Shown: positions 46,230-56,623, numbered from the stretch's first letter. The stretch is DNA of 64,000 nucleotides from Pandoraea bronchicola (GCF_902459805.1 NZ_CABPST010000001.1:1-64000), one strand, 5' to 3'. A program made the numbers and translations. The notes: generated from the letters alone by a model not told the origin.

Positions 46230-48032
46230 TCAGGCCTTCGGCGCTTCCGGTTGACGCAGACGGATGTGCAGCTCGCGCAGTTGACGCTCGTCGACCGGCG
46301 ACGGTGCCTGCGTGAGCAGATCCTGCGCACGTTGCGTCTTCGGGAACGCGATCACGTCGCGGATCGAATCGGCGCCGGCCATCATCGTGATGATACGGTC
46401 CAGGCCGAAGGCGATACCACCGTGCGGCGGCGCACCGTACTGAAGCGCGTCGAGCAGGAAGCCGAACTTCGCACGCGCTTCTTCCTCACCCAGCTTGAGC
46501 GCGCGGAACACCTTGCTCTGCACGTCTTCCTGGAAGATACGGACCGAACCGCCGCCGATTTCCCAGCCGTTCAGCACCATATCGTAGGCCTTCGCCAGGC
46601 ACTTGCCCGGATCGGTCTCGAGGTAGTCGATGTGCTCGTCCTTCGGGCTCGTGAACGGGTGGTGGCAAGCGACCCAGCGGGCATCTTCCTCGTCGTACTC
46701 GAACATCGGGAAGTCGACGACCCACAGCGGACGCCAGCCGGCTTCGAACAGGCCGTGGCTCTTGCCGAATTCCGAGTGACCGATCTTCAGACGCAGCGCG
46801 CCGATACCGTCGTTGACGACCTTGGCCTTGTCGGCGCCGAAGAAAATGATGTCGCCGTCTTGCGCACCGGTGCGCTCGAGAATCGAGGCAATCGCAGCGT
46901 CGTGCAGGTTCTTGACGATCGGGCTTTGCAGACCGTCGCGGCCCTTGGCGACTTCGTTGACCTTGATCCAGGCCAGCCCCTTCGCGCCGTAGATCTTCAC
47001 GAACTCGGTGTAAGCGTCGATTTCGCTACGCGAGATCTCTGCGCCGCCCGGCACGCGCAGCGCAACCACGCGGCCGCCTTCGGTCGTGGCCGGCACCGAG
47101 AACACCTTGAAGTCCACGTCGCCCATCACGTCGGTCAACTCGGTGAACTCGAGCTTCACGCGCAGATCGGGCTTGTCCGAGCCGAAGCGACGCATCGCTT
47201 CCGAGTACTCCATGACCGGCACCTTGGCGTCCAGATCCACGTCGATCGCTTCCTTGAACACGTGGCGGATCATGTTCTCGAACAGATCGCGGATTTCCTG
47301 CTCCGACAGGAACGAGGTTTCGCAGTCGATCTGCGTGAATTCCGGTTGACGGTCAGCGCGCAGGTCTTCGTCGCGGAAGCACTTGGTGATCTGGTAGTAA
47401 CGGTCGAAGCCGGCCACCATCAGCAATTGCTTGAAGAGCTGCGGCGACTGCGGCAGCGCGAAGAACATGCCGGCGTTCACACGCGAGGGCACCAGATAGT
47501 CACGCGCGCCTTCCGGGGTGCTCTTCGTGAGCATCGGCGTTTCGATGTCGATGAAGCCTTGCGCGTCGAGATACTTGCGCACTTCCATCGCCACCTTGTA
47601 ACGCAGGCGCAGGTTGTATTGCATCTGCGGACGACGCAGATCCAGCACGCGATGCGTGAGGCGCGTGGTTTCCGACAGGTTTTCGTCGTCGAGCTGGAAC
47701 GGGGGCGTGACCGACGGGTTGAGCACTTCCAGCGCGTGGCACAGCACTTCGATCTTGCCGCTCGTCAGGTTGGCGTTCTCGGTGCCGGCCGGACGGCTGC
47801 GCACCAGGCCCGTGATCTGCACGCAGAACTCATTGCGCAGGCCTTCAGCGGCCTTGAACATCTCTGCGCGGTCCGGATCGCACACGACCTGCACCAGACC
47901 CTCGCGATCGCGCAGGTCGATGAAGATGACCCCGCCGTGATCACGGCGGCGATTGACCCAGCCACAAAGCTTGACCGTTTGGCCCAGTTGTTGCTCGGTC
48001 ACCAGACCGCAGTAGGAGGTACGCATGGACAT
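46230..48032 (-). CDS. aspS: Aspartyl-tRNA synthetase
   Basis: Start at the ATG at 48032 ([45 protein letters not shown]), giving 600 aa. The N-terminal OB fold binds the anticodon, motif 2 contains [24 protein letters not shown], the bacterial insertion domain (GAD) lies in the middle, and motif 3 is [27 protein letters not shown]. It loads aspartate on tRNA-Asp and, in bacteria lacking AsnRS, also on tRNA-Asn. The longer open frame upstream was not used because the synthetase sequence begins here. Confidence 0.97.
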   Translation of the reverse strand: MSMRTSYCGLVTEQQLGQTVKLCGWVNRRRDHGGVIFIDLRDREGLVQVVCDPDRAEMFKAAEGLRNEFCVQITGLVRSRPAGTENANLTSGKIEVLCHALEVLNPSVTPPFQLDDENLSETTRLTHRVLDLRRPQMQYNLRLRYKVAMEVRKYLDAQGFIDIETPMLTKSTPEGARDYLVPSRVNAGMFFALPQSPQLFKQLLMVAGFDRYYQITKCFRDEDLRADRQPEFTQIDCETSFLSEQEIRDLFENMIRHVFKEAIDVDLDAKVPVMEYSEAMRRFGSDKPDLRVKLEFTELTDVMGDVDFKVFSVPATTEGGRVVALRVPGGAEISRSEIDAYTEFVKIYGAKGLAWIKVNEVAKGRDGLQSPIVKNLHDAAIASILERTGAQDGDIIFFGADKAKVVNDGIGALRLKIGHSEFGKSHGLFEAGWRPLWVVDFPMFEYDEEDARWVACHHPFTSPKDEHIDYLETDPGKCLAKAYDMVLNGWEIGGGSVRIFQEDVQSKVFRALKLGEEEARAKFGFLLDALQYGAPPHGGIAFGLDRIITMMAGADSIRDVIAFPKTQRAQDLLTQAPSPVDERQLRELHIRLRQPEAPKA

Positions 48033-48079
48033 TTTGCTGTTCCGATTTTCAAAAAATGGCGCCGGCGATTCCCGGTGGC

Positions 48080-48724
48080 TCAAAGGAGCGGACCGGGACG
48101 TTGCTGGCGCGGGTTGTGGGCGGGCGCCACCACGCCCATCGATACGATGTACTTGAGGGCGGCGTCGACCGACATGTCGAGTTCAACGACATCGCTCGCC
48201 CGCATCATCAGGAAGAAGCCTGACGTCGGGTTCGGCGTCGTCGGGACATAGACGCTCACGTAATCGCCCTGCAAGTGATTGACCACATCGCCGCCCGGCG
48301 CGCCGGTCAGGAAGGCGATGGTCCAGGAATCCGCGTGCGGATAGCGCACCAGCAACGCCTTGCGAAACGCGTTGCCGCTGCTCGAGAGCAATGTGTCGGA
48401 TACCTGCTTGACGCTGCCATACAACGGTCCAACGATGGGAATGCGCGTCAGAACGGCCTCCCACCAGCCGACCAGCTTCTGGCCGATGAAATTATGCGCC
48501 AGAAGACCGACGACGAAAACGAACGCCAGCGTGACCACCACGCCGAAGCCCGGCACACGCATGCCGATGAGGTGCGACGGCTGCCATCCATCCGGCAGCA
48601 GCAGCAGGGTCTGATCCATCGTGCCGATAATCAGGCCCAATACCCACAGCGTGATGGCGAGCGGCACCAGCACCAGCAGGCCGGTGAGGAAAATCGTCTT
48701 CAGCGCGGGTTTTCTAACGCTCAT
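48080..48724 (-). CDS. DUF502 inner-membrane protein
   Basis: A 214-aa protein with two transmembrane segments, [26 protein letters not shown] near the N-terminus and [24 protein letters not shown], then a soluble domain with [44 protein letters not shown] and [17 protein letters not shown]. These are the DUF502 signatures; function unknown. It stands between fmdB and aspS on the same strand, an order common in betaproteobacteria. Confidence 0.92.
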   Translation of the reverse strand: MSVRKPALKTIFLTGLLVLVPLAITLWVLGLIIGTMDQTLLLLPDGWQPSHLIGMRVPGFGVVVTLAFVFVVGLLAHNFIGQKLVGWWEAVLTRIPIVGPLYGSVKQVSDTLLSSSGNAFRKALLVRYPHADSWTIAFLTGAPGGDVVNHLQGDYVSVYVPTTPNPTSGFFLMMRASDVVELDMSVDAALKYIVSMGVVAPAHNPRQQRPGPLL

Positions 48725-48838
48725 GGCAGGACTCGCGAATATTGGCGGCTACGGGTTATCAGCGGGGTGCAACGGTGAGGCTATCGGTACTATCGCACGC
48801 CAGGCCGCCAGGCTCGGCGTGCACTGTCATGTTCTCGC

Positions 48839-49177
48839 TCAGTGGCAGGCGCAACCGCCGCCACAGCTAGCCGCCGGGGTGCTCGACGACTCGCCGCCGG
48901 ACGACGATGCCGACGAGGCGCCCTCGCCCGACGAAGCCGCCGGCGCCGGCGACGTCGACGCCGCGCCCGCAGCCGGCGCACTCGCGCCGCCCGATCCACC
49001 GCGGAAGTCAGTCACATACCATCCCGATCCCTTGAGCTGGAACCCGGCCGCAGTGACCTGCTTGCGGAACGTGTCCTTGCCGCATTCCGGGCATTGGGAG
49101 AGCGGGTCATCGCTCATTTTTTGCAGCACATCCTTCGCGAAACCGCATGTTTCGCAACGATAGGCGTAGATAGGCAT
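48839..49177 (-). CDS. FmdB-family zinc-ribbon protein
   Basis: A 112-aa protein beginning MPIYAYRCETCGFAKDVLQKMSDDPLSQCPECGKDTFRKQVTAAGFQLKGSGWYVTDFRGG. Two CxxC pairs (residues 8-11 and 34-37) form the zinc ribbon. The second half is a low-complexity Ala/Ser/Gly stretch that ends in CGGGCACH, a third cysteine cluster with a terminal histidine. FmdB-like proteins have been proposed as regulators, but their role is unresolved. A TATAAT at 49220-49215 is the probable -10 box, about 40 bases upstream. Confidence 0.9.
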   Translation of the reverse strand: MPIYAYRCETCGFAKDVLQKMSDDPLSQCPECGKDTFRKQVTAAGFQLKGSGWYVTDFRGGSGGASAPAAGAASTSPAPAASSGEGASSASSSGGESSSTPAASCGGGCACH

Positions 49178-49214
49178 GATTCTTTCCGACGAAAAAAGGC
49201 GCGCAAAGCCTTGA

Positions 49215-49220
49215 ATTATA
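49215..49220 (-). promoter_or_regulatory. -10 element before the fmdB-like gene
   Basis: Minus-strand TATAAT 38 bases before the ATG; the -35 region is not clear. It would drive the fmdB-DUF502-aspS series. Confidence 0.5.
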
Positions 49221-49283
49221 ACCGCTTCACAAGGCTTTCGGGATTTGTCGGAGATATATGGGGCCGCAGACGCGCAAGATCAA

Positions 49284-49329
49284 GACAGGACGCGTGCCCG
49301 CATTTGGCGTAGCGGGCACGCATCCTGTC
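49284..49329. repeat. Long inverted repeat between SSS transporter and fmdB
   Basis: Arms 49284-49301 and 49312-49329 pair over 18 bases with one mismatch around a 10-nt loop. No T-run follows on either side. It lies 12 bases after the transporter stop and may act as a factor-dependent terminator or a 3' stabilising hairpin. Confidence 0.75.
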
Positions 49330-49340
49330 GCCGGACACCG

Positions 49341-50786
49341 TCAGATCGTCGAAATCTGCTGCTCCGGCGGCTGGCCACGCTCCGACGCGGGTTGCAGGAG
49401 CGAGCCGACCACCATGCCGGTGATCGACGCCAGCAGACCGGCCAGTTGCGGCGGCACCAGCGCCTCGGGCGCCAGGGCTTCGCAGGCGATCCAGACGATC
49501 AGCCCGCAGAATACGGCCAGCGTACCGCCCAACGAGCTTGAGCGCTTCCAGTAAAGACCGAAAGCCAGCGGCACGAAGCAGCACACGAGCGTGACCTTGT
49601 ATGCGCTCTCGACCATCTGGAAAATCGACGCCTTCGAATTCAGTGCGTACACCAGCACGAGCGCCGTGAAGCACAGCACGACGATACGCATGAGGCGCAG
49701 CAGGTGCTTGTCGTCGATGCGGCCCTTGAGCATCGGGCGAATGATGTTCTCGGCAAACGTCACCGACGGGGCCAGCAGCGTAGCCGACGCGCAGCTCTTG
49801 ATCGCCGAGAGCAACGCCCCGAAGAACATCACCTGCGCAACGATAGGAACACTAGTGAGCACCAACTGCGGAAGAATCTGTTGCGGGTCGGTGCCAATAT
49901 ACTTCTGCACCATCGACGGGGCGATCAGCAGCGCCGAGTAGGCGAGGAAGATCGGGATGAACGTGAAGAAGAAGTAGAGCACACCGCCCGTCACCGAGCC
50001 GGAGACCGCGATGTTCTCGGACTTGGATGACATCACGCGCTGGAACACGTCCTGCTGCGGAATCGACCCGAACATCATGGTGACGCCGGCCGCGATGAAC
50101 GCCAGCACGTCAGCAGGATTCATCTCCGGCAGGAATACGAACTTGCCGGCCTCGGACGCGTGCGCGATCACGGCACTTGCCCCGCCGGGCACCATGCCCG
50201 AGACGACCACGGCGATATATACCAGCCCCACCACGATGATGATCATCTGAATGAAGTCGGTCACCGCCACCGAGATCATGCCGCCGAGCAACGTGTAGGC
50301 CAGCACCGAAACCGCGCCGATGATCATGCCCGTGGGCTCCGACATCGCACCGCCCGAGACCGTGTGGAATACGAGACCCAGCGCCTTGATCTGCGCGCCG
50401 ACCCAGCCGAGATACGAAATCACGATGGCGATACTCGTCACCAATTCGACCGTGCGGTTGTACTTGAGCTTGTAGAAGTCGCCGATCGTCATGAGGTTCA
50501 TGCGATACAGCTTGCGGGCGAAGAACATGCCCACGAGGACCAGACACATCGACGAACCGAACGGGTCGGCGACCACGCCGCGCAGCCCCTCGCCGATAAA
50601 GGTGGCGGGAATGCCGAGCACCGCCTCCGAGCCGAACCATGTGGCAAACACGACGGCCACGACCATACCGTAGGGCAGACGGCGGCCAGCGACAGTGAAA
50701 TCTTTGGTATTGCGGACCTTGAGGGCGGCCAACAGCCCGATGGCCACCGAAATGACCCAATACAGAATGACAAACCAGATCAGCAT
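49341..50786 (-). CDS. Sodium:solute symporter family protein
   Basis: A 481-aa inner-membrane protein with about 13 hydrophobic helices. It begins MLIWFVILYWVISVAIGLLAALKVRNTKDFTVAGRRLPYG and includes TWFGSEAVLGIPATFIGEGLRG, YTLLGGMISVAVTDFIQMIIIVVGLVYIAVVV and the sodium-site region FGALLSAIKSCASATLLAPSVTFAENI of the SSS (LeuT-fold) family. The substrate cannot be told from sequence; no partner gene is adjacent. It is monocistronic. Confidence 0.88.
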   Translation of the reverse strand: MLIWFVILYWVISVAIGLLAALKVRNTKDFTVAGRRLPYGMVVAVVFATWFGSEAVLGIPATFIGEGLRGVVADPFGSSMCLVLVGMFFARKLYRMNLMTIGDFYKLKYNRTVELVTSIAIVISYLGWVGAQIKALGLVFHTVSGGAMSEPTGMIIGAVSVLAYTLLGGMISVAVTDFIQMIIIVVGLVYIAVVVSGMVPGGASAVIAHASEAGKFVFLPEMNPADVLAFIAAGVTMMFGSIPQQDVFQRVMSSKSENIAVSGSVTGGVLYFFFTFIPIFLAYSALLIAPSMVQKYIGTDPQQILPQLVLTSVPIVAQVMFFGALLSAIKSCASATLLAPSVTFAENIIRPMLKGRIDDKHLLRLMRIVVLCFTALVLVYALNSKASIFQMVESAYKVTLVCCFVPLAFGLYWKRSSSLGGTLAVFCGLIVWIACEALAPEALVPPQLAGLLASITGMVVGSLLQPASERGQPPEQQISTI

Positions 50787-51159
50787 AACGCGGCCCCAGC
50801 CAAGCCCCAGGGCGACGGTCAGGGCGTGGCGGCGTCAGACGCGGGCGCGATCCGGCCGCATGAAGCCGCCGCGCGAGCTAACGATACCGAGCCTTGGGCC
50901 GCAGCCTTCCGGGCAACAGAAAATCAGGTCGTGCATGACGGGGCTGATGCGATTCAGCGCTCGGGGGCGCCCGTTTTTGCCACCTGGCGAAAAAATTTTC
51001 GGCCGATTATAGCGGCGTGCGAGACGCGCGGGGAAAAAATCACAATTCCCCTCGCGGATCGTGGCAAATATCGGGAAATACCCAGCGTCTCGGATGACTT
51101 ACGTGCAGTTGTCGTAAGCGTTTGGTTGCGCTCACGCCAACACAACAGCAGGTTGCGGA
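50787..51159. other. Gap between SSS transporter and TPMT-like gene
   Basis: 373 bases with no convincing gene. A small inverted repeat (CTTACG and CGTAAG, 51098-51118) and an A-rich stretch near 51000-51050 are visible; these probably contain the transporter promoter. Confidence 0.6.
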
Positions 51160-51843
51160 TCAGCGGCGGCGCCAGACCATCCAATGTTCGGCCCCGGCGA
51201 AGACCGGCACCGAGTCGTCGACCTTCCGATCCGCTTCGCAGACAAAATCCTGGGTCAGCAGTGCATCGAGCGCTTGGGGCGCGATACCGAACGGCGGGCC
51301 CCTCTGCGTTTCCTTGAGGAAGAAGAACCCGGCCAGACGCGCCCCCTGCGGCAGCAGTTGCGCCATGCGGCGGGCGTAGTCCTGCCAGAGCGTGCGGGGC
51401 AAGGCACAGAGAAACGCGCGCTCGTAGACCACGTCGAGCGCGAACGGCGGTGTGTAGGTGAAGAAATCGGCCTGTTCCACGAGCGACGCACGCGGCCCCA
51501 ATTGGGCCTGTGCCGACGCAACGGCGACCGGCGCGAAGTCGATCGCCCGCACGGGCCAGCCCTGGGCATCGAGCCAGGCGGCTTCGTAGGCCGCACCGCA
51601 GCCGGGGATCAGTGTGGCGCGCGGCGCCCCCTCGGCCGCCACGAAGTCACGCAGCGCCTGAGGCACGCCCGCGGCATCCCAGGGCATGAACGCGTTTGCG
51701 AACCGCTCGTCCCAGAATTCCGCGCGCGACGGATCGCGATGGGAAAATGACGGCACCGGCGGCGCCAGTCCACCGCCCGCATCCGGGCGGTCATCGCCGC
51801 GAGGCGCGGCGGGTGTGAAGTGTATCTTTCGAGCGGCGGGCAC
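51160..51843 (-). CDS. TPMT-family SAM-dependent methyltransferase
   Basis: I place the start at the GTG at 51843, 7 bases after AGGAG, giving 227 aa. The thiopurine-methyltransferase-like core shows SRAEFWDERFANAFMPWDAAGVPQALRDF, the SAM motif RATLIPGCGAAYEAAWLDAQGWPVRAIDFAPVAV, DVVYERAFLCALPRTLWQDYARRMAQLL and FEAG-like C-terminal KVDDSVPVFAGAEHWMVWRRR. The first 40 residues are proline and glycine rich. The methyl acceptor is unknown. It starts 20 bases after ubiB. Confidence 0.85.
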   Translation of the reverse strand: MPAARKIHFTPAAPRGDDRPDAGGGLAPPVPSFSHRDPSRAEFWDERFANAFMPWDAAGVPQALRDFVAAEGAPRATLIPGCGAAYEAAWLDAQGWPVRAIDFAPVAVASAQAQLGPRASLVEQADFFTYTPPFALDVVYERAFLCALPRTLWQDYARRMAQLLPQGARLAGFFFLKETQRGPPFGIAPQALDALLTQDFVCEADRKVDDSVPVFAGAEHWMVWRRR

Positions 51844-51863
51844 AGGCGGCTCCTGTTCGAGAA

Positions 51864-53423
51864 TCAACCGTAGAGCCAGACGAACGCCGTCAGCACGCCG
51901 ATGGCGACCCCGCCCACCAGACAGAACGCGCCCGTCAGCAGCCGGTTGGTGCGGCGTTGCTCGTGCAGCAAGGCAAGCAGCAGCGTGTCGTCCTGCGGAC
52001 GTGCATGCGCCGCGAGCGCCTGATGGATGAGGCGCGGCAGTTGCGGCATGGTCTTGCTCCACTGGGGCACTTCGGCCTTCAGGCGTTCGAGCCAGCCGCG
52101 CGGGCCGATCTGTTCGGCCATCCATCGCTCCAGGAACGGCTTGGCTGTCTTCCACAGATCCAGATCCGGATCGAGTTGACGACCGAGCCCTTCGATATTG
52201 AGCAGCGTCTTTTGCAGCAGCACGAGTTGCGGCTGAATCTCGACATTGAAGCGGCGCGACGTCTGGAACAGACGCATGAGCACCAGCCCGAGCGATATCT
52301 CCTTGAGCGGTCGGTCGAAATACGGCTCGCATACGGCGCGAATCGCCCCTTCCAGTTCTTCGACGCGCGTGTCCGGCGGCACCCAGCCCGATTCCAGATG
52401 CAGCGACGCCACCCGATGGTAGTCACGACGGAAGAACGCGAGGAAGTTCTGCGCGAGATAGTTCTTATCGAATTCGGAGAGCGCACCCACGATGCCGCAG
52501 TCGAGCGCGATATAGCGGCCGAACGTTGCGGGGTCGAGGCTGACCAGAATATTGCCCGGGTGCATGTCGGCGTGGAAAAAGCCGTCGCGCAGGAACTGCG
52601 TGAAGAATATCTCGACGCCCTCACGGGCGAGTTTCTTCAGATCCACGCCCGCCTCGCGCAGCACGTCGATCTGGCTGATCGGCACGCCGTGCATACGCTC
52701 CATCACGAGGACGAAGCTGGAACTGAACTCCCAGTAGATCTCGGGCACCATGAGCATGCCCGAGTCGATGAAGTTGCGACGAAGCTGCGCCGCGTTGGCG
52801 GCTTCGCGCATCAGGTCCAGTTCGTCATGCAGATACTTGTCGAACTCGGCGACGACTTCACGCGGCTTCAGACGCTTGCCGTCCGGCCACAGCCGTTCCA
52901 CCCAGCCGGCCAGATCGCGCATGAGTGCCAGATCGCTGTCGATCACGCCGAGCATGTTCGGGCGCAGCACCTTGACGGCAACCTCCTTGCCCGCATGTTC
53001 GCCATGACGAATGCGTGCGAAATGCACCTGGGCTATCGATGCGCTTGCGACCGGCGTGCGCTCGAACTCGACGAACACCTCTTCTAGCGGTCGCCCCAAC
53101 GACTTCTCGATCGTGGCGCGCGCCACCTCGGGATCGAACGGCGGCACCTGATCCTGCAGACGCGCCAACTCCTGGGCGATATCGGGCGGCATCAGGTCGC
53201 GACGCGTCGAGAGTACCTGCCCGAACTTCACGAAGATGGGGCCCAGCGATTCGAGCGCGAGACGCAAGCGCTCGCCGCGCGGGGCTTTCAGCCCGCTGCG
53301 TCCGAACGACAGTACACGCAGCAGCCCGCGCGCCAAGGGATGGGGAATGCTGGAGAGCACCAGCTCGTCGAGCCCGTATCGGTAGCAGACGAAAAAGATC
53401 TTGATAAGGCGCAGGAGACGCAT
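51864..53423 (-). CDS. ubiB: Ubiquinone biosynthesis protein UbiB (ABC1/ADCK-like kinase)
   Basis: A 519-aa atypical kinase. The KxGQ-type motif is [20 protein letters not shown], the ATP site includes [11 protein letters not shown], the catalytic region [37 protein letters not shown], and two C-terminal membrane helices ([25 protein letters not shown]). UbiB acts in ubiquinone synthesis, probably in lipid-precursor handling rather than as a protein kinase. It is preceded by a good AAGGAGG sequence inside the ubiJ tail; ubiJ ends 3 bases upstream. Confidence 0.95.
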   Translation of the reverse strand: MRLLRLIKIFFVCYRYGLDELVLSSIPHPLARGLLRVLSFGRSGLKAPRGERLRLALESLGPIFVKFGQVLSTRRDLMPPDIAQELARLQDQVPPFDPEVARATIEKSLGRPLEEVFVEFERTPVASASIAQVHFARIRHGEHAGKEVAVKVLRPNMLGVIDSDLALMRDLAGWVERLWPDGKRLKPREVVAEFDKYLHDELDLMREAANAAQLRRNFIDSGMLMVPEIYWEFSSSFVLVMERMHGVPISQIDVLREAGVDLKKLAREGVEIFFTQFLRDGFFHADMHPGNILVSLDPATFGRYIALDCGIVGALSEFDKNYLAQNFLAFFRRDYHRVASLHLESGWVPPDTRVEELEGAIRAVCEPYFDRPLKEISLGLVLMRLFQTSRRFNVEIQPQLVLLQKTLLNIEGLGRQLDPDLDLWKTAKPFLERWMAEQIGPRGWLERLKAEVPQWSKTMPQLPRLIHQALAAHARPQDDTLLLALLHEQRRTNRLLTGAFCLVGGVAIGVLTAFVWLYG

Positions 53424-53426
53424 CGG

Positions 53427-54062
53427 TCAGCGGCCTCCTTGAGTGCGGGATGCCGAGGTAGGTGCGCCATCGCGCACGCCCTTCTGGCGTTCGAGCTTCT
53501 CGATACGCTTCTCCAGCCGCGCGAGGTCGTCGCGCAACGTGCCGATGTCGGCGCGCATCGCGTCCAGGCGCGGGCGCGCCACGAGCAGCGGATTCTCTTC
53601 TACGAGGTAATCGGCAAGCGACCGAGCCAGCGTGTCGCCCGTGCGCCGGGCGCTGGCCACGACGGCCTTGCCGGTCTGCGTCACCCGATGGGCGGCGGCG
53701 TCGCCGATCACCTTGCTCAAGTCTTCGGCCACCTCCCAGCGCAGGTGCTGGGCAAGATACGACACCGTGTTGGCAAACTCGGCATCGCCTTCGATCTTGA
53801 CGTGACGCATGACGGCGGCCTGCCCCCCGCCGGCGAAATCGGCAAGCGCCGCCGGTGGCACCGAGATGCTGACGTCACAAGGCAGATCGGCTTCGGCGGC
53901 GGCGAGATAGCCGTCGTCGCCCACGCGCAGGCGCAGGTCGATCGCCGACATCGCGAGCCGGGCAGACGCACCGATATGATGGCGCAAACGTTCGCGTGCC
54001 CACGGTTCACGGGCAAGCAAATGGTTCACGGTGGCGGCAAAGGCTTTGGCGGCTACGGTCAT
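53427..54062 (-). CDS. ubiJ: Ubiquinone biosynthesis accessory factor UbiJ
   Basis: The ATG at 54062 (MTVAAKAFAATVNHLLAREPWARERLRHHIGASARLAM) gives 211 aa. The N-terminal SCP2 lipid-binding domain covers about residues 15-110 (LRVGDDGYLAAAEADLPCDVSISVPPAALADF), and the C-terminal part is a coiled coil (IGTLRDDLARLEKRIEKLERQ). UbiJ binds ubiquinone intermediates as part of the Ubi complex. It is coupled to ubiB. It has its own start downstream of the Tim44-like terminator. Confidence 0.92.
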   Translation of the reverse strand: MTVAAKAFAATVNHLLAREPWARERLRHHIGASARLAMSAIDLRLRVGDDGYLAAAEADLPCDVSISVPPAALADFAGGGQAAVMRHVKIEGDAEFANTVSYLAQHLRWEVAEDLSKVIGDAAAHRVTQTGKAVVASARRTGDTLARSLADYLVEENPLLVARPRLDAMRADIGTLRDDLARLEKRIEKLERQKGVRDGAPTSASRTQGGR

Positions 54063-54134
54063 GGGCTTGGCGGCCGGCCGGCGCTGAACACCGGTCGCAC
54101 CGAAAGACGCCGCCCGGCAATGAATTACGGACGG

Positions 54135-54170
54135 CAAAAACAAAAGAGCCCGCGCTTCGAACGCGGGCTC
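54135..54170 (-). terminator. Terminator of the ubiE/Tim44-like unit
   Basis: GAGCCCGCG and CGCGGGCTC form a perfect 9-bp stem (loop CTTCGAA on the plus strand), followed on the minus strand by TTTTGTTTTTG. It is 39 bases past the Tim44-like stop. Confidence 0.85.
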
Positions 54171-54208
54171 TCATTGTAAGGCAGGTTACGCCAAAAACGT
54201 CGCTAGGC

Positions 54209-55195
54209 TTAGAGCTGCTGAATGCCGGCGAGCACCCATCCGCCGCTGCCAGCCACAGGCTTGGTCAGGTTCCACACCTCGTTGAACGGCTCGGCCGGTG
54301 CGCCTTCGGCTTCGCGGATCAGGCCCGAGAAGCGAACGCTTGCCATGTACTCGGTGGCCGACTGCTCGATGCCGAGCAGTTCAGCGTCGAGTTGCACGAC
54401 GTCCGTACGGTTGGTCGACTTGCCGCGCTCTTCGAGGTCCATCTTGATTTCCGCGAACATCTGCGGCGTGGTGAACTCGTTGATATCGGCCTGATCGCCC
54501 TTGTCCCATGCGGCTTGCAGACGGTTGAAGTACACCTTGGCGCTGCGCAGGAAACCCTCAGCGTCGAACCCGGCCGGCACGCCGAACGGGGCGGCAGGCG
54601 CGGCGGCTGCGGCACCGGCAGCGGCTGCCGGCACGGCCGACAGCGGCGGCTGAGCCGACGGCGCCGGTTGCGACGACGGCGGCTGCTGGCTGTCCCACGA
54701 CTGACGCAGGGCGTTGTTCGACGCGTCGTTGCCCGCGCCTGCATAGGCCGGCGTCTGCGACTGCGACTTATTGCCGCGGAAACGGCGGATGAGCCACATG
54801 ACAGCGAAAGCAATCAGCGCAATGATGATGACGTTAGCCATCATGCTGGCAAACGCACCGCCCATACCGAAGTGCGACAGCAGCGCCGCGATACCGAGGC
54901 CTGCGGCCAGACCGGCGATCGGGCCGAGCCAGCGATTGGCCGGCTTGGCGGCCGCGGCTGCCCCTGCGGCCCCCGCCCCTGCCGCCGCCGGAGCGGCTTG
55001 CTGCGGTGCGGCGCCCGGCGCGGCTTGCGTCGGTTGTTGCGGCGTTTGCTGACGTTGCGTCACGGTGTTGGACTGCTTGCCGATGCTCCGGCCGCCGCCA
55101 ACGCGCTTGGCATCGGCGTCCGCGATCGTCATGCCGACCGCCAATACGCCGGCCACTACGCCCAACAACAGCTTGTTTTTCAGGAACTGGAACAT
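54209..55195 (-). CDS. Tim44-like domain protein
   Basis: A 328-aa protein. MFQFLKNKLLLGVVAGVLAVGMTIADADAKRVGGGRSIGKQ opens with a signal peptide or anchor. A long Ala/Pro/Gln-rich linker with a second hydrophobic segment (residues about 80-140) follows, then the Tim44-like domain near the C-terminus (FNRLQAAWDKGDQADINEFTTPQMFAEIKMDLEERG, LLGIEQSATEYMASVRFSGLIREA, WNLTKPVAGSGGWVLAGIQQ). The bacterial family's role is not firmly known. It is downstream of ubiE on the same strand and ends at a terminator. Confidence 0.9.
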   Translation of the reverse strand: MFQFLKNKLLLGVVAGVLAVGMTIADADAKRVGGGRSIGKQSNTVTQRQQTPQQPTQAAPGAAPQQAAPAAAGAGAAGAAAAAKPANRWLGPIAGLAAGLGIAALLSHFGMGGAFASMMANVIIIALIAFAVMWLIRRFRGNKSQSQTPAYAGAGNDASNNALRQSWDSQQPPSSQPAPSAQPPLSAVPAAAAGAAAAAPAAPFGVPAGFDAEGFLRSAKVYFNRLQAAWDKGDQADINEFTTPQMFAEIKMDLEERGKSTNRTDVVQLDAELLGIEQSATEYMASVRFSGLIREAEGAPAEPFNEVWNLTKPVAGSGGWVLAGIQQL

Positions 55196-55339
55196 CGTTC
55201 TGGTCTCTCCGTGGAGTTATAGGTTGCTGTCTACAGACAGGCGTCAACCCGAATGGTTCAGCGTATTTTTTTACGTACTGAAACCAGGCAAGGCGACGAC
55301 CGATTCTGCCACAGCAGAATTAGCTTGTACTTAGAGAAA

Positions 55340-55374
55340 CGCCCCGGCGCGGCATTTTTCCGCAACCCGGGGCG
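55340..55374 (-). terminator. Stem-loop after ubiE
   Basis: CGCCCCGG and CCGGGGCG form an 8-bp stem with a 19-base loop, 43 bases past the ubiE stop. The following TTTCTC is only mildly U-rich. Confidence 0.5.
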
Positions 55375-55416
55375 CTGGGCCGAATCAGGTAAGTGAGCGC
55401 TTAGTTTCCCAACGCG

Positions 55417-56151
55417 TCAGAACTTGCGTCCGATATGCAACGCGACCACACCGGCGGTCAGGTTGTGGTATTCCACGCGCTCCAGACCGACCTCTTCCAT
55501 CATCGTCTTGAGCGTTTCCTGGTCCGGGTGCATGCGGATCGACTCAGCCAGATAGCGGTAGCTCTCGGCGTCGCCTGCAATGCGCGAGCCCAGCCACGGC
55601 AGCACCTTGAACGAATAGGCGTCATACGCCTTTTCCAGCGGTTGCCAGACTTTCGAGAACTCCAGCACCATCACCTTGCCGCCCGGCTTGATGACACGGC
55701 GCATTTCCGCGAGGGCGGCGTCTTTGTGGGTCATGTTGCGCAGGCCGAACGCCACGGTGACCACATCGAAATAGTTCGACGGGAATGGCAGTTTCTCGGC
55801 GTCGCACAGCAGGGCCGGGGTGACGATGCCCGCGTCGAGCAGGCGATCGCGGCCCACGCGCAGCATCGATTCGTTGATGTCGGTGAGCCAGACTTCGCCA
55901 GTCGGGCCGGCGGCGCGGGCGAATGCCTTCGAGAGGTCGCCGGTGCCGCCGGCGATGTCGAGCACCTTGAAGCCGGGGCGCACGGCGGCGCGTCCGATCG
56001 TGAAAGCCTTCCAGATCCGGTGCAGGCCGCCCGACATCAGGTCATTCATGATGTCGTACTTGCTCGCGACCGAATGGAACACCTCGGCAACCTTGCCGGC
56101 CTTTTCCTTCTCGTCGACGGTTTCATAACCGAAGTGGGTTTGTTGGCCCAT
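55417..56151 (-). CDS. ubiE: Ubiquinone/menaquinone methyltransferase UbiE
   Basis: The ATG at 56151 follows GGGAGA and gives 244 aa. The characteristic N-terminal block [32 protein letters not shown] is followed by the SAM motif [59 protein letters not shown] and the C-terminal [16 protein letters not shown]. It C-methylates the demethoxyquinol intermediate in ubiquinone synthesis. It follows the DUF971 gene by 58 bases. Confidence 0.96.
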   Translation of the reverse strand: MGQQTHFGYETVDEKEKAGKVAEVFHSVASKYDIMNDLMSGGLHRIWKAFTIGRAAVRPGFKVLDIAGGTGDLSKAFARAAGPTGEVWLTDINESMLRVGRDRLLDAGIVTPALLCDAEKLPFPSNYFDVVTVAFGLRNMTHKDAALAEMRRVIKPGGKVMVLEFSKVWQPLEKAYDAYSFKVLPWLGSRIAGDAESYRYLAESIRMHPDQETLKTMMEEVGLERVEYHNLTAGVVALHIGRKF

Positions 56152-56209
56152 TGCAATCTCCCAAATCATGTAAGCGGGCGCACACTCGGGCGGGTGCCCC
56201 GCCGGGGCC

Positions 56210-56623
56210 TCAATGGTGGTGGCAGCCGCCGGCAGCCGGCGACGGCATCGGCGTGTCGCGATCGACACCCGCCGCTGCGAGCTTGTCCAGGTATTCCTGC
56301 CACAGTGCGTCCTGACGCACGCACAGCTCGTAGAGGTAATCCCACGAATAGATGCCGGTGTCGTGACCGTCCGAAAAGACCGGGCGCACCGCGTAGTTGC
56401 CGATCGGCTCGAGGCCGTTCAGCGTGACGTCACGCTTGCCGGTTTGCAGCGTCTCCTGCCCCGGACCGTGACCGCGCACTTCCGCAGACGGCGAGAGCAC
56501 GCGCAGCAATTCGAACGGCAGGCGGTAGTGCTTGCCGTCTTCGTAACCAAGTTCCAGCACCTTTGATGCGCGATGCAGCGTCAGGGAAACGGGAATCGGC
56601 GTGTCTTTCTCCAGCCCAGCCAT
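56210..56623 (-). CDS. DUF971 domain-containing protein
   Basis: A 137-aa protein with [69 protein letters not shown] and [17 protein letters not shown], the DUF971 core that also forms the N-terminal domain of gamma-butyrobetaine hydroxylases. The C-terminus ends in CHHH, a possible metal-binding tail. Its place directly before ubiE is common in Burkholderiales. Function unknown. Confidence 0.9.
   Translation of the reverse strand: MAGLEKDTPIPVSLTLHRASKVLELGYEDGKHYRLPFELLRVLSPSAEVRGHGPGQETLQTGKRDVTLNGLEPIGNYAVRPVFSDGHDTGIYSWDYLYELCVRQDALWQEYLDKLAAAGVDRDTPMPSPAAGGCHHH

Noticed and set aside
51098-51118. CTTACG/CGTAAG inverted repeat in the gap before the TPMT-like gene
   Set aside because: Arms of only 6 bases with a 9-base spacer are expected by chance at this rate; there is no T-run or nearby promoter to support a function.
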